A DNA stretch of 64,000 bases, from positions 930,001 through 994,000 of the forward strand of contig NZ_BJUZ01000001.1 of assembly GCF_007988885.1 (NCBI RefSeq), in the 5' to 3' direction. Positions 37,903-47,174 of this stretch are shown piece by piece. How positions within the stretch are numbered: the stretch's first letter is position 1; each line of letters starts with the position of its first letter. The notes beneath the pieces are model-generated. The model made no database searches and had not been told where the DNA came from. It saw nothing but the letters and a program-made list of their open reading frames with translations. The translations under genes were made by a program, and so were the position numbers. Source of the DNA: Gluconobacter wancherniae NBRC 103581. GTDB lineage: Bacteria > Pseudomonadota > Alphaproteobacteria > Acetobacterales > Acetobacteraceae.

Positions 37903-37932
37903 CCCGAATGCATTGTAATATTTGCATTCGGG
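37903..37932. terminator. Hairpin after sodC
   Basis: CCCGAATGCA pairs perfectly with TGCATTCGGG around a 10-base loop, about 36 bases past the sodC stop. T-rich sequence follows only on the plus strand. Confidence 0.6.
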
Positions 37933-37968
37933 TTTATTCATTAGAGTTGTGAAAACGCTCTTTGGCGA

Positions 37969-38508
37969 TTAATGGAGTATGGCGCAGGCGACCCGATCTC
38001 CGGAGCCACCAATTGGCTGGGTACGGTAGTCATCTGGCTTGGTATGAATAACGACTGCGGCGCCATCTGCATCCAGAAGGGGTGGGCGGCCGCCCTTTGG
38101 GTTCAACGATACGAGTGTGGAGTACAGCTCGACGGTCGCTTTTCCATTTTCACCAACATAAATATTGGGGAGATCGCCTGCGTCATTTGCTCCAGCGTTC
38201 ATAAGACCATGCAAGACGGGCTTTACAGTGTGAACGTGTGCTCCAGCGTCCGTAAATTTAGGTACGCCACAATTTCCTTTTTCATGAAAATGAATGCCGT
38301 GCCAGCCTGGAGTTAGTCCCTGTGCCTCAATGCGCAGTAAAACTCCGCCCGGTGCATCTGTAACCTGTACTGTACCGCGCGTGGAACCATCCGTTCCGAT
38401 GAGGTTGCCGTTTGCGATGTCTGCGGCGATGGCAATAGCTGGAAGCGCCATGACGCCGAATGCGAGAGCGGCAGTTAATTTGAATTTTGAAAAGATCATC
38501 AGAGCCAT
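37969..38508 (-). CDS. sodC: Cu/Zn superoxide dismutase, periplasmic
   Basis: Periplasmic superoxide dismutase of 179 residues with a Sec signal peptide (cleavage near AIA-AD). Copper ligands are readable as His73 and His75 (GIHFHEKGNC), His91 and His155 (VVIHTKPDDY). The active-site Arg172 and the disulfide pair Cys80/Cys175 are in place. Zinc ligands His91, His100 and Asp112 are seen, but the fourth, a His in most members (H-x-GD), is replaced: the sequence is GANDAGDLPN. So zinc binding may be weaker. The ATG at 38508 or 38499 may be used; neither has a strong ribosome site. A terminator hairpin follows. Confidence 0.92.
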   Translation of the reverse strand: MALMIFSKFKLTAALAFGVMALPAIAIAADIANGNLIGTDGSTRGTVQVTDAPGGVLLRIEAQGLTPGWHGIHFHEKGNCGVPKFTDAGAHVHTVKPVLHGLMNAGANDAGDLPNIYVGENGKATVELYSTLVSLNPKGGRPPLLDADGAAVVIHTKPDDYRTQPIGGSGDRVACAILH

Positions 38509-38749
38509 CTTTCTGTGTCACGGTCGAAGGAGCAGTACGAGTTTATCTTACGTGAGCTGCGGTTGCTGACCAGATCAGAGATTCGTGAAGATAGCGTTAT
38601 GGTGTTCTGAGATAGTGATTGATAAAAAAATGAAACTATAATTTTCTATAGTTTCCATATATTTCATTTATCGGCGGTTCTAGGTTTTGTCTCAAGGCGG
38701 GGCGTCTTAAAGGGGCTACCGGCTAAAAAGTCCAACGAAAGAACCTATC

Positions 38750-39568
38750 ATGACCACATTCACAACTTCTGACGGCGTTGATATCTATTATAAAGACTGG
38801 GGTATCGGTAAGCCAGTCCTGTTCAGTCATGGATGGCCATTGAGTGCGGATATGTGGGATGCGCAGATGCTGTTTTTCGCGCAGAATGGGTACCGCGTCA
38901 TTGCGTTTGATCGTCGTGGCTTTGGGCGCTCCGACCAACCTTGGGACGGCTACAACTATGATCGCTTTGCAGATGATATCGCCGAACTGATCGAAAAGCT
39001 CGATCTGCATGAGGTCACTTTGGTAGGCTTCTCAATGGGGGGTGGAGATGTTTCGCGTTATATCGCACGACATGGCAACGACCGAGTGGCGAAGTTGGCT
39101 TTGCTTGGCGCGGTAACGCCGATTTTCAGAAAAACAGAAGATCACCCGATCGGCCCGGATGATGCGGTATTCGAGGGCATCCGCAACGCTCTTGTTCAGG
39201 ATCGCCCTCAGTTTTTCAAGGATTTCTGGCCCGCTTTTTACGGCATCAATCATGGTGCAAAAGTGTCTGACGGCGTTCTGAATCAGACACTGCAGATCGC
39301 GCTTCAGGCATCTCTGAAAGCCACCATCGACTGCGTTACCGCTTTTTCCGAAACGGATTTCCGTCCGGATATGGGCAAGATCAATGTTCCGACTTTGATC
39401 ATTCATGGTGACGATGATCAGGTTGTTCCCTTCGAAGCGACAGGGGCTCTGGCTGCCAAGATGATTTCAAATGCGACCCTGAAAATTTATCCGGGTGCAC
39501 CGCACGGATTTATCGTGACGCATCAGGAAGAACTGTTTCAGGATCTTCATGCTTTTCTGAAGGCATAA
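38750..39568 (+). CDS. Alpha/beta hydrolase, non-heme haloperoxidase-like
   Basis: Serine hydrolase or cofactor-free perhydrolase of 272 residues, no signal peptide. The nucleophile elbow is GFSMGG, the oxyanion motif is SHGWPLSADMW, the acid is in IIHGDDDQVVPFE and the His in GAPHGFIVTH. The early MTTFTTSDGVDIYYKDWG-GKPV pattern is that of the chloroperoxidase/haloperoxidase group. It is followed 118 bases later by a LysR gene in the same direction, which may be unrelated. Natural substrate unknown. Confidence 0.9.
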   Translation: MTTFTTSDGVDIYYKDWGIGKPVLFSHGWPLSADMWDAQMLFFAQNGYRVIAFDRRGFGRSDQPWDGYNYDRFADDIAELIEKLDLHEVTLVGFSMGGGDVSRYIARHGNDRVAKLALLGAVTPIFRKTEDHPIGPDDAVFEGIRNALVQDRPQFFKDFWPAFYGINHGAKVSDGVLNQTLQIALQASLKATIDCVTAFSETDFRPDMGKINVPTLIIHGDDDQVVPFEATGALAAKMISNATLKIYPGAPHGFIVTHQEELFQDLHAFLKA

Positions 39569-39686
39569 CTGCCCCAAAACTGTTCCCCTCTCTCAGGTTT
39601 CTGTGGGGAGGGGGCACGTTGGACATTGCGGAGTAAAAACGGCATTTCTTGGGTTTTCGTATCCGTTATTCTGAGTGGGAAGTAAC

Positions 39687-40604
39687 ATGGACCGTCTTCA
39701 GGCCATGAATGTGTTTGCAAAGGTTATTCAAGCGGGTTCGTTCTCGAAAGCTGCAAAGCTGCTGAATGTAGGGCAGCCCGCGATTTCAAAGACGGTTGCG
39801 CAGCTGGAGCAGTATCTTGGAGTGTCACTGCTTACGCGTTCTACTCATGGCCTGAATCCTACCGACGCTGGTCAGCGTTATTACGAGCGGGTTGCCAGGG
39901 TTCTGGAAGATACGGAAGAAGCTGAAAGCCAGGCGCGTGGGATTGGTCGGGGGCTGGAGGGAAGATTACGAGTTGCGGCCCCTACCACCTTTGGGCGTAT
40001 TCAGATTATTCCAAGACTGGGGGCTTTTCTTGAAAACAACCCCAGGCTGGATATCGACATTCAGCTTGATGACCGGCGGATTGACCTTGTGTCTGAGGGT
40101 ATTGATATTTGCCTGCGGGTAGGAGCATTGACGGACAGCTCAGTCATCGCCCGCAAACTGGCGACCGGCCGAAGATCCATCATTGCGACCCCGCGATATC
40201 TTGAAAAAGCCCCAGCACTTCGGGCGCCAGAAGATTTTGCACATCATACAGGTATATTTTACTCGCAAAGTAGCAGCGCGAGGTTTGCTTTGAGGCGTGG
40301 TGAGGAGGCAGAAACAATAATGCTAAAATCGCGTCTATGTTTGAGTGCTGCCGAAGGTATACGCTCAGCAGTTCTTGCTGATCTGGGGCTAACGGTTGCG
40401 GCTGACTGGATGTTCGGACCGGAACTTGATGATGGCAGGGCGGTACGTTGCCTTCCTGAATGGGAACTGGAGCCTGTTGATCTCTGGGCTTTATTCCCCG
40501 GAGGCAAGATGACCACGGCGAAAGCACGCGCATTTGCCGAGTTTACTGCGGATATCATGAAAAATTATGTCATGCCGCGTTCATCTGTTCTGGCGTGTAG
40601 GTAG
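39687..40604 (+). CDS. LysR-family transcriptional regulator
   Basis: DNA-binding regulator of 305 residues. The winged helix is residues 1-65 (MDRLQAMNVFAKVIQAGSFS, then NVGQPAISKTVAQLEQYLG), followed by a linker helix and the substrate-binding domain from about 88 (GRLRVAAPTTFGR). It belongs to the DNA-binding CrgA-like subgroup with DRLQAMNVF at the start. ATG 39687 follows GTGGGAAG. Its target is not evident; the upstream hydrolase is co-directional, not divergent, so it may act elsewhere. Confidence 0.9.
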   Translation: MDRLQAMNVFAKVIQAGSFSKAAKLLNVGQPAISKTVAQLEQYLGVSLLTRSTHGLNPTDAGQRYYERVARVLEDTEEAESQARGIGRGLEGRLRVAAPTTFGRIQIIPRLGAFLENNPRLDIDIQLDDRRIDLVSEGIDICLRVGALTDSSVIARKLATGRRSIIATPRYLEKAPALRAPEDFAHHTGIFYSQSSSARFALRRGEEAETIMLKSRLCLSAAEGIRSAVLADLGLTVAADWMFGPELDDGRAVRCLPEWELEPVDLWALFPGGKMTTAKARAFAEFTADIMKNYVMPRSSVLACR

Positions 40605-40750
40605 TGCATCTGTCCAGAGCGCAGTAATTCTGCACTAATATCCAAGCGCTTTCTGTTGGGCAGTTTTTTATGCCCGAACTGATCGCATTTTCATTTTAAA
40701 CGTTAAGGCAGGAGTGGGAGAATGCTCCCTCACTGTCGGTGGTAGGGTGC

Positions 40751-42337
40751 ATGACCAACGTAGGCCAGTTCGAGTTCATACTTCTCCTGATCGTGCTGAT
40801 TATTGGCCTGGAGCTGGGGGCCCGGAAGCTTCGGCTTCCTCCTGCAGCTGCGCTGGTTCTGGGCGGTATTGCAATTGCGCTGCTTCCTGGCGTGCCGGTT
40901 ATCGGGATTGATCCTGATCTGGTTCTGATCATTTTCCTTCCTCCGCTTCTTCTGACTGGAGCCTACTTCTCCGTCTGGAAGGCATTTCGCGCAAATCTTG
41001 CGGGTATATTGCAACTCGCTGTGGGTGGTGTGCTCTTCACGACACTTGCTGTTGCAGTAACAACGCACTGGTTTTTGCCAGCGATGCCATGGGCAATCTG
41101 CTTCGCATTGGGGGCTATTGTTGCACCGCCGGATGCCGTAGCTGCAAAGGCAGTTCTCAAGCGCGTTCAATTGCCGGAGAGGATCACAACCCTGCTCGAG
41201 GGCGAAAGCCTGCTTAATGACGCTTCAAGCCTTGTGCTTTATCGTTTTGCAGCCGCTGCGGCGCTAACAGGTACATTCAGTCTTTTTCAGGCGACAGTTG
41301 CTTTCGGCGTGCTGGCTTTTGGAGGACTGGCGCTTGGTGCCGTTATTGGGTGGGCATGGATTGCAATCCTGCGCAAGGTTCGTGATCGTGTTCTGAGCAT
41401 TACGCTTACCCTCCTGCTTCCCTGGGCTGCATATATTGGCGGCGAGCGGCTGGGTGTGTCGGGTGTTATCACGACTGTAGTGGCCGGGCTTATGCTGGGA
41501 TGGCGCCAGCATGAGGTTTTCACCGCAGACGAGCGTCTTCGCAGCACGGCTGTGTGGGAAGTTCTGGTGTTCGTGCTGGAATCATTGGTGTTCGTGTTGA
41601 TTGGTGCATCGCTGAATGAGATCCTGCAGCGTCATGGAGGAACTGCGTGGATCAATGGCGCTGTCCTCAGGCCTGTAGGTGGCATTATTCTTGCTGTTCT
41701 TGTTTCCCGGTTTATATGGATTTTCTGTGCGGAGGGCGTTGCTGTTCTCTGGGCGCCACGTGCCCACAGACCTTCGTTGGGATCATTTTTCAGCTTTGTG
41801 AGTGTCATGGGGTGGTGTGGCATGCGAGGGGTTGTCAGTCTCGCAATCGTCCTTGCGATACCGGAGGAAATGCCACAGCGCGACATTCTGCAGATCGCCA
41901 CATTCGCTATTATTCTTGTGACGGTGCTCGGCCAGGGGACAACCCTTGGTGCTGTTATCCGGTTGAGTGGCATTGGGCGTCAGAGCGAGGAGCAGGATCC
42001 TCATCTTTCGATTGCGATGGCCAGAGCCCTTATCGCGCGTGTCCAGCAGAAGGCGATAGAGAAAGTCGCCTATTCAGAGGATGGACGGCTGATTCATGGA
42101 CGTCTTCTCGAGCAATACACGTATCGCGCTGATGTGGCAGATCGCTTCAGTCGTGAGCAGAAGACGCTTAAGAATGACAGAAATGCCCATTATCAGGCTC
42201 TTCTAACGACGATTGCAGCCGGAAGGACCGAACTCCTGCGCCTTCACCGTGAGGGGCTGGTTCATGACACAGTGCTGCATCAGCTTGAACATGACCTCGA
42301 CCTTCAGCAGATGATGGCTGAGGGTGCGCTGGCCTGA
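40751..42337 (+). CDS. CPA1-family Na+/H+ antiporter with C-terminal cytosolic domain
   Basis: Antiporter of 528 residues: about 12 membrane segments in the first 410 residues and a charged cytosolic tail of about 115 residues (ARALIARVQQKAIEKVAYSED...HDLDLQQMM). The ion-site motif is APPDAVAAKAV (PPD in place of TDP) with GESLLNDASSLV after it, matching the YjcE/NhaP-like group. ATG 40751 lies just after AGGGTGC; a GTG four codons earlier is in frame. Second cation/proton antiporter in the window and convergent with the Nramp-like gene, 10 bases apart. Likely helps pH or Na+ balance. Confidence 0.88.
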   Translation: MTNVGQFEFILLLIVLIIGLELGARKLRLPPAAALVLGGIAIALLPGVPVIGIDPDLVLIIFLPPLLLTGAYFSVWKAFRANLAGILQLAVGGVLFTTLAVAVTTHWFLPAMPWAICFALGAIVAPPDAVAAKAVLKRVQLPERITTLLEGESLLNDASSLVLYRFAAAAALTGTFSLFQATVAFGVLAFGGLALGAVIGWAWIAILRKVRDRVLSITLTLLLPWAAYIGGERLGVSGVITTVVAGLMLGWRQHEVFTADERLRSTAVWEVLVFVLESLVFVLIGASLNEILQRHGGTAWINGAVLRPVGGIILAVLVSRFIWIFCAEGVAVLWAPRAHRPSLGSFFSFVSVMGWCGMRGVVSLAIVLAIPEEMPQRDILQIATFAIILVTVLGQGTTLGAVIRLSGIGRQSEEQDPHLSIAMARALIARVQQKAIEKVAYSEDGRLIHGRLLEQYTYRADVADRFSREQKTLKNDRNAHYQALLTTIAAGRTELLRLHREGLVHDTVLHQLEHDLDLQQMMAEGALA

Positions 42338-42347
42338 TGCGGGTGCT

Positions 42348-43685
42348 TCAAAATGCCGAAATAAGGGTGGCGCAGACAACAACGGCCATGACTGCTGTGG
42401 CTAACCAGCCGAAAAAGCGCAGCACACCTTTGATTGCAAAATTCCCCATGATGTCAGCGCGCGCAGACAGCAGCATCATGACGACCATGACCGGCACGGC
42501 TGTAATACCGTTGATGACAGCGCTCCAGTAAAGGGCACGGATTGGATTGATCGGGGTGAAGTTCATGATCATTCCGATCAGGGTCGAAATCACAAGTACA
42601 GCATAAAATGCCTGTGCTTCTTTGGGGCGTCGGTCGAGACCCATAGGCCAGCGTCTCATTTCTCCCACCGCATAAGCGGCAGACCCGGTGAGAACTGGCA
42701 CGGCCAACAAGCCCGTACCGATGATCCCCACTGTAAAAACGATCTCCGCAAACCGGCCCGCAAAAGGCCTTAATGCTTCTGCGGCCTGCGCAGATGTCTC
42801 GATATTCTTGAGGCCATGGACGTGCAGCGTCGAGGCCGTGGTTACGATAATGGCGAGTGCCACCAGATTGGAAAAACCCATACCCACGAATGTATCAATA
42901 TTGATGCGATGAAAGGCACGCTTTCCCTGTGTCGGGGCATTCAGGAGATTTTTGCGCGTCGGATGTGCATGAAGATCTTCAACTTCTTCCGAGGCCTGCC
43001 AGAAAAACAGATATGGGCTGATTGTCGTTCCGAAGATGGCGACGATCGCGAGGAAGCTGTCATGGTTCCAATGCCATCCAGGCCATACAAGGTGCCTGAG
43101 AAGATCTGACCAGTCTATCGGAACGATGGCAAATACGCCGAAATAAGTGAGAAGGGCGAGGGTCAACCATTTCAGAACCGCGACGTAGCGCGTGTAGACG
43201 AGGAAAAGCTGCATCGAGATGCATGTCGCAGCCATCAGGACGACATAGAGGTAGCGCGGCGCGGGAGCCAGAAGGGTCAATGCATCCGCCATGGCACCAA
43301 GGTCGGCCCCGAGATTGATGATGTTGGCCACAAGTAAGGTCAGGACAATGAATGTCAGAAGCCATGATGGATAGTAGCGCTGCAGAACTCCCGCGATACC
43401 ATGCCCTGTCGTGCGGCCGATACGCCCGCTGATGATCTGGATTGCAACCATTAATGGATACGAAAACAGCATCGTCCAGCTGAGCGCATAGCCATATTGG
43501 GCGCCTATTTGCGAATAGGTGGCGATCCCACTCGGGTCATCGTCAGATGCGCCTGTGATCAGGCCCGGCCCAAGAACACGCAAAAGATAAGGCCGACTTG
43601 TTCCAACGACCGGGCTTGGGTCTTCCGGGTCGATGTCCTTGGGCGGCGGTGCATTCACGGACAGGCATTCCACAGTGGGAGGCAT
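42348..43685 (-). CDS. Nramp-family metal transporter with non-canonical metal site
   Basis: Inner-membrane transporter of 445 residues with about 11 segments. Segment 1 reads GPGLITGASDDDPSGIATYSQ, so the canonical Nramp DPGN is here D-P-S-G at residues 50-53. Segment 6 reads TTISPYLFFWQASEE (about 220-235), so the canonical M-P-H is S-P-Y at 223-225. These differences place it in the Nramp-related branch, some of whose members carry Mg2+ rather than Mn2+/Fe2+. I therefore do not call it mntH. It starts at ATG 43685, and is divergent from the phosphate transporter gene across 192 bases. Confidence 0.85.
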   Translation of the reverse strand: MPPTVECLSVNAPPPKDIDPEDPSPVVGTSRPYLLRVLGPGLITGASDDDPSGIATYSQIGAQYGYALSWTMLFSYPLMVAIQIISGRIGRTTGHGIAGVLQRYYPSWLLTFIVLTLLVANIINLGADLGAMADALTLLAPAPRYLYVVLMAATCISMQLFLVYTRYVAVLKWLTLALLTYFGVFAIVPIDWSDLLRHLVWPGWHWNHDSFLAIVAIFGTTISPYLFFWQASEEVEDLHAHPTRKNLLNAPTQGKRAFHRINIDTFVGMGFSNLVALAIIVTTASTLHVHGLKNIETSAQAAEALRPFAGRFAEIVFTVGIIGTGLLAVPVLTGSAAYAVGEMRRWPMGLDRRPKEAQAFYAVLVISTLIGMIMNFTPINPIRALYWSAVINGITAVPVMVVMMLLSARADIMGNFAIKGVLRFFGWLATAVMAVVVCATLISAF

Positions 43686-43777
43686 TGAGTATCTATCGCT
43701 GTATCACACTCTTATCTGACGCAGGAATACACCCGAAAATTGTGTCGTTTTAGTTAAAACTTGCCGCTAACGGCAGG

Positions 43778-43795
43778 TTGTCATGAACATTTTAT
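43778..43795 (+). promoter_or_regulatory. Candidate PhoB box upstream of the Pit transporter gene
   Basis: TTGTCAT, four bases, then ATTTTAT: compared with the known direct repeat CTGTCAT-N4-CTGTCAT the first half matches 6 of 7 and the second 4 of 7. It lies about 80 bases before the start codon. Weak on sequence alone but well placed. Confidence 0.3.
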
Positions 43796-43877
43796 GAAAT
43801 AGGGACAAGTTCTCTTTGGTCGGCATTCCAAAGCAGCTAGGGGAGAGGTCACCCTTCTCTATGAGGTAGCATCAGGT

Positions 43878-45230
43878 ATGCTTGACTTCGCCCCTTCGTC
43901 GCTCTGGTCGATCGTGGCACTTGGAATGTGTTTTTTACTCGTCTGTGTCTTCGAGTTTGCAAACGGATTTCATGATACGGCAAATGCCGTAGCAACGGTT
44001 ATTTATACGAATTCCCTTAAGCCCAGAGTGGCTGTCATCTGGTCTGGCCTGATGAATCTTACCGGCGTTCTAGCTGGCGGCATTGCCGTTGCTTATGCGC
44101 TGGTGGAACTGCTGCCTCCTGACGTCCTTTCGCCACCAAACGGCAACCCTGCCGTTCCGATGCTGGTTTCCCTTTTCGGGACCGCGCTGGCCTGGAACCT
44201 CTTTACGTGGTGGTTCGGCATTCCCAACTCTTCCTCGCACTGCGTTATTGGTGCGCTGGTCGGTATCGCGATCGGAGATTCCTTTCTCCATGCACGTGAT
44301 CTGGGTCACAGCGTTGACTGGGAGCAGATCTGGAAAGTCCTGCGCGCGCTCGCGATCTCCCCGCTTCTGGGCTTTGTTGGTGCGCTGATCCTTTATCTGC
44401 TCATTCGTGCGTTCGTTCGGATGCCGGCTCTTTACGAAGCACCGGAGCCACATCACCGTCCAAACCCGATTGTTCGTGGCCTTCTGATCACGACCTGCAC
44501 ATTGGTCAGCTTTTCTCACGGCAACAACGATGGCCAGAAGAGCATTGGCCTGATCATGCTGACGATCATAGGCCTCATGCCTGCGACGTTCGCGCTGAAT
44601 CCTGCCGCCCCGACCCAGTTTTCTGAACTGCGGATGGAAGTGCAGGCAGCACGACCACTGGTTGCAACGTATGATCGCTATTCGTTCAAGAGTGACGCGC
44701 TCGCAGCGATCAACGAACTTGAAAAAGCCGAAGATACGCATCTGGCTCCGGCTGAGCTTCGCGGCGCCATTTATCAGGTTCTCTCAGGCCTGCGCTCTGT
44801 TGCAAGCAACCCTGCGGCATCACAGCAGGAACACAAGCAGGCATCAGCTCTTGCGGCCAAGCTTCGTCCGAGTGTTGAATATGCGCCCATCTGGGTTCGT
44901 GTGCTCAGCGCACTTTGCTTGGGCATCGGCACAATGATCGGTTATCGACGGATCGTGCAGACGCTGGGCGAGGGGATTGGTAAAACGCACCTGACCCCCG
45001 CGCAGGGTGCGGCATCCGAAGTCGTGGGAGCAGGGCTCATCATGACAGCGGGTTATACGGGTCTGCCAGTTTCTACCACGCATATCATTACATCGGGTGT
45101 CGCGGGGACCATGGTTGCCTCCGGTTCAGGCATTAACATGCAGACATTGGCCAAGATCGGCCTAGCCTGGCTGTTTACGCTGCCTGTTACCATCACGGTC
45201 GCAGCAGCAATGTTCTATTTTCTGGCGTAA
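43878..45230 (+). CDS. pit: Inorganic phosphate transporter, PiT family
   Basis: Inner-membrane phosphate:H+ (metal-phosphate) symporter of 450 residues. The two inverted PiT signatures are clear: ANGFHDTANAVATVI near residue 28 and SHGNNDGQKSIG near 215, with GIPNSSSHC and GLPVSTTHIIT as their partners. A hydrophilic central insert of about 100 residues (ALNPAAPTQFSELRMEVQAARP to AKLRPSVEYAP) separates the halves, as in PitA of many proteobacteria. ATG 43878 has GAGG ten bases upstream. A strong hairpin follows the stop. Confidence 0.93.
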   Translation: MLDFAPSSLWSIVALGMCFLLVCVFEFANGFHDTANAVATVIYTNSLKPRVAVIWSGLMNLTGVLAGGIAVAYALVELLPPDVLSPPNGNPAVPMLVSLFGTALAWNLFTWWFGIPNSSSHCVIGALVGIAIGDSFLHARDLGHSVDWEQIWKVLRALAISPLLGFVGALILYLLIRAFVRMPALYEAPEPHHRPNPIVRGLLITTCTLVSFSHGNNDGQKSIGLIMLTIIGLMPATFALNPAAPTQFSELRMEVQAARPLVATYDRYSFKSDALAAINELEKAEDTHLAPAELRGAIYQVLSGLRSVASNPAASQQEHKQASALAAKLRPSVEYAPIWVRVLSALCLGIGTMIGYRRIVQTLGEGIGKTHLTPAQGAASEVVGAGLIMTAGYTGLPVSTTHIITSGVAGTMVASGSGINMQTLAKIGLAWLFTLPVTITVAAAMFYFLA

Positions 45231-45236
45231 TTTCCA

Positions 45237-45274
45237 GCTGCTGATGCGGGGCCTTTACGGCCTGCATCAGCAGC
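45237..45274. terminator. Strong terminator between pit and the hydroxyacid dehydrogenase gene
   Basis: GCTGCTGATGC pairs perfectly with GCATCAGCAGC, with an inner GGCC-type stem; followed on the plus strand by ATCTTTTT after about 15 bases. It separates two convergent genes. Confidence 0.8.
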
Positions 45275-45316
45275 GTATGAGGATCTTTTTAACAGAAAGC
45301 CCTTTTATGCTTTCCG

Positions 45317-46198
45317 TTATCTGAGGCCTGCGTCCTGCCGAACGCGCTCAAGCAGAACCACAAAGTCCCGCTCTGAATCTCCCGCGGCCATCGCCGCAAG
45401 GAAGCGATCCCTCGCTATGGAAGCGTATGGCAGCGGAACTTGATAGGTGTGCCCTGCATCCAGAAACATTTCTGTGTCCTTGAGGCCAAGCGTTACCGGT
45501 GCGCCAGGCGTGTCGTAGGTGCCTTCTACCATCAGCTTGCCATAGTTTTTATGAACGGGGGCATTATAGAAACTGCCCGTCATGATCTCGAACATTGTGC
45601 TGGGTAATGTGCCTGCTTTTTCGTTAAGGGCGAAGACTTCTGCCATCTGTTCGATTGTGGACATGATCATGAAGTTCAGGGAGAGTTTGGCCAGATTGGC
45701 CTGAACTGGATCATTTCCCGCGACGAAAATCTTGGGACCAAAAGCTGTCACGACAGATTTAAGACGACTCAAAGTCTCGTCTTGTCCACCAAGAATGACA
45801 AAAAGTTCCCCCGCAATCGCAGCCGGCGGGCGACCGAGTACGTTGGCGCTGGCGTAGGATTGCCCCCGCTTGGCATGCCCATCGCGCAGTCGTTTTGCCT
45901 GATCAAGAGAAATAGTGCTGCAACAGGCGTGTATGGCACCCGCAGGGAGAGACTGTGCAATACCTTCGGGGCCAAATACCGCGAATTCGGTGGTGGCGTC
46001 ATCGAAGAGCATGGAAAAAACAACATCAGCTCCTGCCGCAACTTGCGCCGGCGTTTGCGCGAAAACGGCACCCCTTGCAACGAGATCATCAGCTTTCGCT
46101 GGTGTGCGGTTATGAACGGTGAGTTCATGTCCAGCATCAAGTAGCCGTTCGGCCATCGCGTGGCCCATGGCGCCCAGACCAACAAACCCAATTTTCAT
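45317..46198 (-). CDS. NAD(P)-dependent beta-hydroxyacid dehydrogenase (3-hydroxyisobutyrate dehydrogenase family)
   Basis: Cytosolic oxidoreductase of 293 residues. The Rossmann motif is GFVGLGAMGHAMAERLL, NRTPAK in the second strand suggests NADP, and the catalytic Lys is in NLAKLSLNFMIM. Presence of this Lys argues for a hydroxyacid dehydrogenase rather than an imine reductase. One oddity is HACCSTISLDQA, where most members have DMSTI or STVS. ATG 46198 has CAGGAG ten bases upstream. Divergent from an AraC-type regulator, which probably controls it. Substrate could be 3-hydroxyisobutyrate, tartronate semialdehyde or a succinic semialdehyde-like compound. Confidence 0.87.
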   Translation of the reverse strand: MKIGFVGLGAMGHAMAERLLDAGHELTVHNRTPAKADDLVARGAVFAQTPAQVAAGADVVFSMLFDDATTEFAVFGPEGIAQSLPAGAIHACCSTISLDQAKRLRDGHAKRGQSYASANVLGRPPAAIAGELFVILGGQDETLSRLKSVVTAFGPKIFVAGNDPVQANLAKLSLNFMIMSTIEQMAEVFALNEKAGTLPSTMFEIMTGSFYNAPVHKNYGKLMVEGTYDTPGAPVTLGLKDTEMFLDAGHTYQVPLPYASIARDRFLAAMAAGDSERDFVVLLERVRQDAGLR

Positions 46199-46322
46199 GA
46201 TGATACAACTCCTGACGGATACATCTGAATCCATAACGCATGGATTGCTTGAGTGAATGACTGGGCGAGCATAAGATATCTCCTGTTTGGCGTGCCTACG
46301 TGAATCGGTCATAATTCGACTC

Positions 46323-47126
46323 ATGGACGCCATAACGATGATGACTCCGCTCTGCCTCGACGATCACTCGAAAGAGCATCCTTGGCTTGTGGGCGGACGA
46401 GCGGCGCAGCAATCAAGGCGGATTACTGGCAAACACAGCCATGCTCGAGGGCAGATCCTCGGTGTGATCTCGGGCGTAATGGCGGTGCGTACCGATCGCG
46501 AATATCTGTTGGTTGGGCCTGATCAGGTGCTCTGGCTGCCTCCAAGGGTGGTACACACGGCACATTCCCACGGCGCCGTCTCGACGTGGAGCCTTTATGT
46601 CGATGAAAAATACGCACAGCCGTTACCGTCTGGCCCGGTGATTTTCAAAGCCACGCCACTACTGAAAGAGCTTGCCGTGAGGATCGTCCGCGATACCAAT
46701 GAGCGAAACTGGACAACGACGCTTTCACGCATTGCCGACACATTCTGGGAAGAGTTTCTTTCTCTCCCATCTCTAGCCCTTTCCTTGCCTCGCCCTTTAT
46801 CTCCAGGCCTTATCCGGGTGACCGCCACGTTGGAGGAAGATCCTGCTGATAGCCGGATGCAGGAGGAATGGGCGTCTCTTGCGGGAATGTCTGTCCGGAC
46901 TTTCGTACGCCACTTTGCAAGCGAGACAGGGCTGAATTTTTCCGTATGGCGTCAGCGTTTAAGAATGGTGCATGCGCAGGAGCAGCTCGCCCGTGGGTTG
47001 GGTGTGACCAGCGTAGCGCTTAATGTGGGTTACGAGAGCATGGGGGCCTTTGCCAGCACATTTCGCAGGTTTACTGGTCATAGCCCCAGCGAATATGCGC
47101 GATTGTGTCAGGCACACAAGGATTGA
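46323..47126 (+). CDS. AraC-family transcriptional regulator with cupin sensor domain
   Basis: Regulator of about 267 residues. The N-terminal half is a cupin-like sensor (HSHARGQILGVISGVMAVRTDREYLLVGPDQVLWLPPRVVHTAHSHG), and the C-terminal 100 residues hold two helix-turn-helix motifs (WASLAGMSVRTFVRHFASETG; SVALNVGYESMGAFASTFRRFTGHSPSEY). The ATG at 46323 begins near the sensor domain but has a weak ribosome site; TTG 46287 and ATG 46338 are alternatives. Divergent from the hydroxyacid dehydrogenase gene and 48 bases before the TrxR-like gene; both are plausible targets. Confidence 0.88.
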   Translation: MDAITMMTPLCLDDHSKEHPWLVGGRAAQQSRRITGKHSHARGQILGVISGVMAVRTDREYLLVGPDQVLWLPPRVVHTAHSHGAVSTWSLYVDEKYAQPLPSGPVIFKATPLLKELAVRIVRDTNERNWTTTLSRIADTFWEEFLSLPSLALSLPRPLSPGLIRVTATLEEDPADSRMQEEWASLAGMSVRTFVRHFASETGLNFSVWRQRLRMVHAQEQLARGLGVTSVALNVGYESMGAFASTFRRFTGHSPSEYARLCQAHKD

Positions 47127-47174
47127 TGCTGTGCCAAGAGCTGGAACCTGTTTTGGAGCCTGAAAGCGTTTTTT

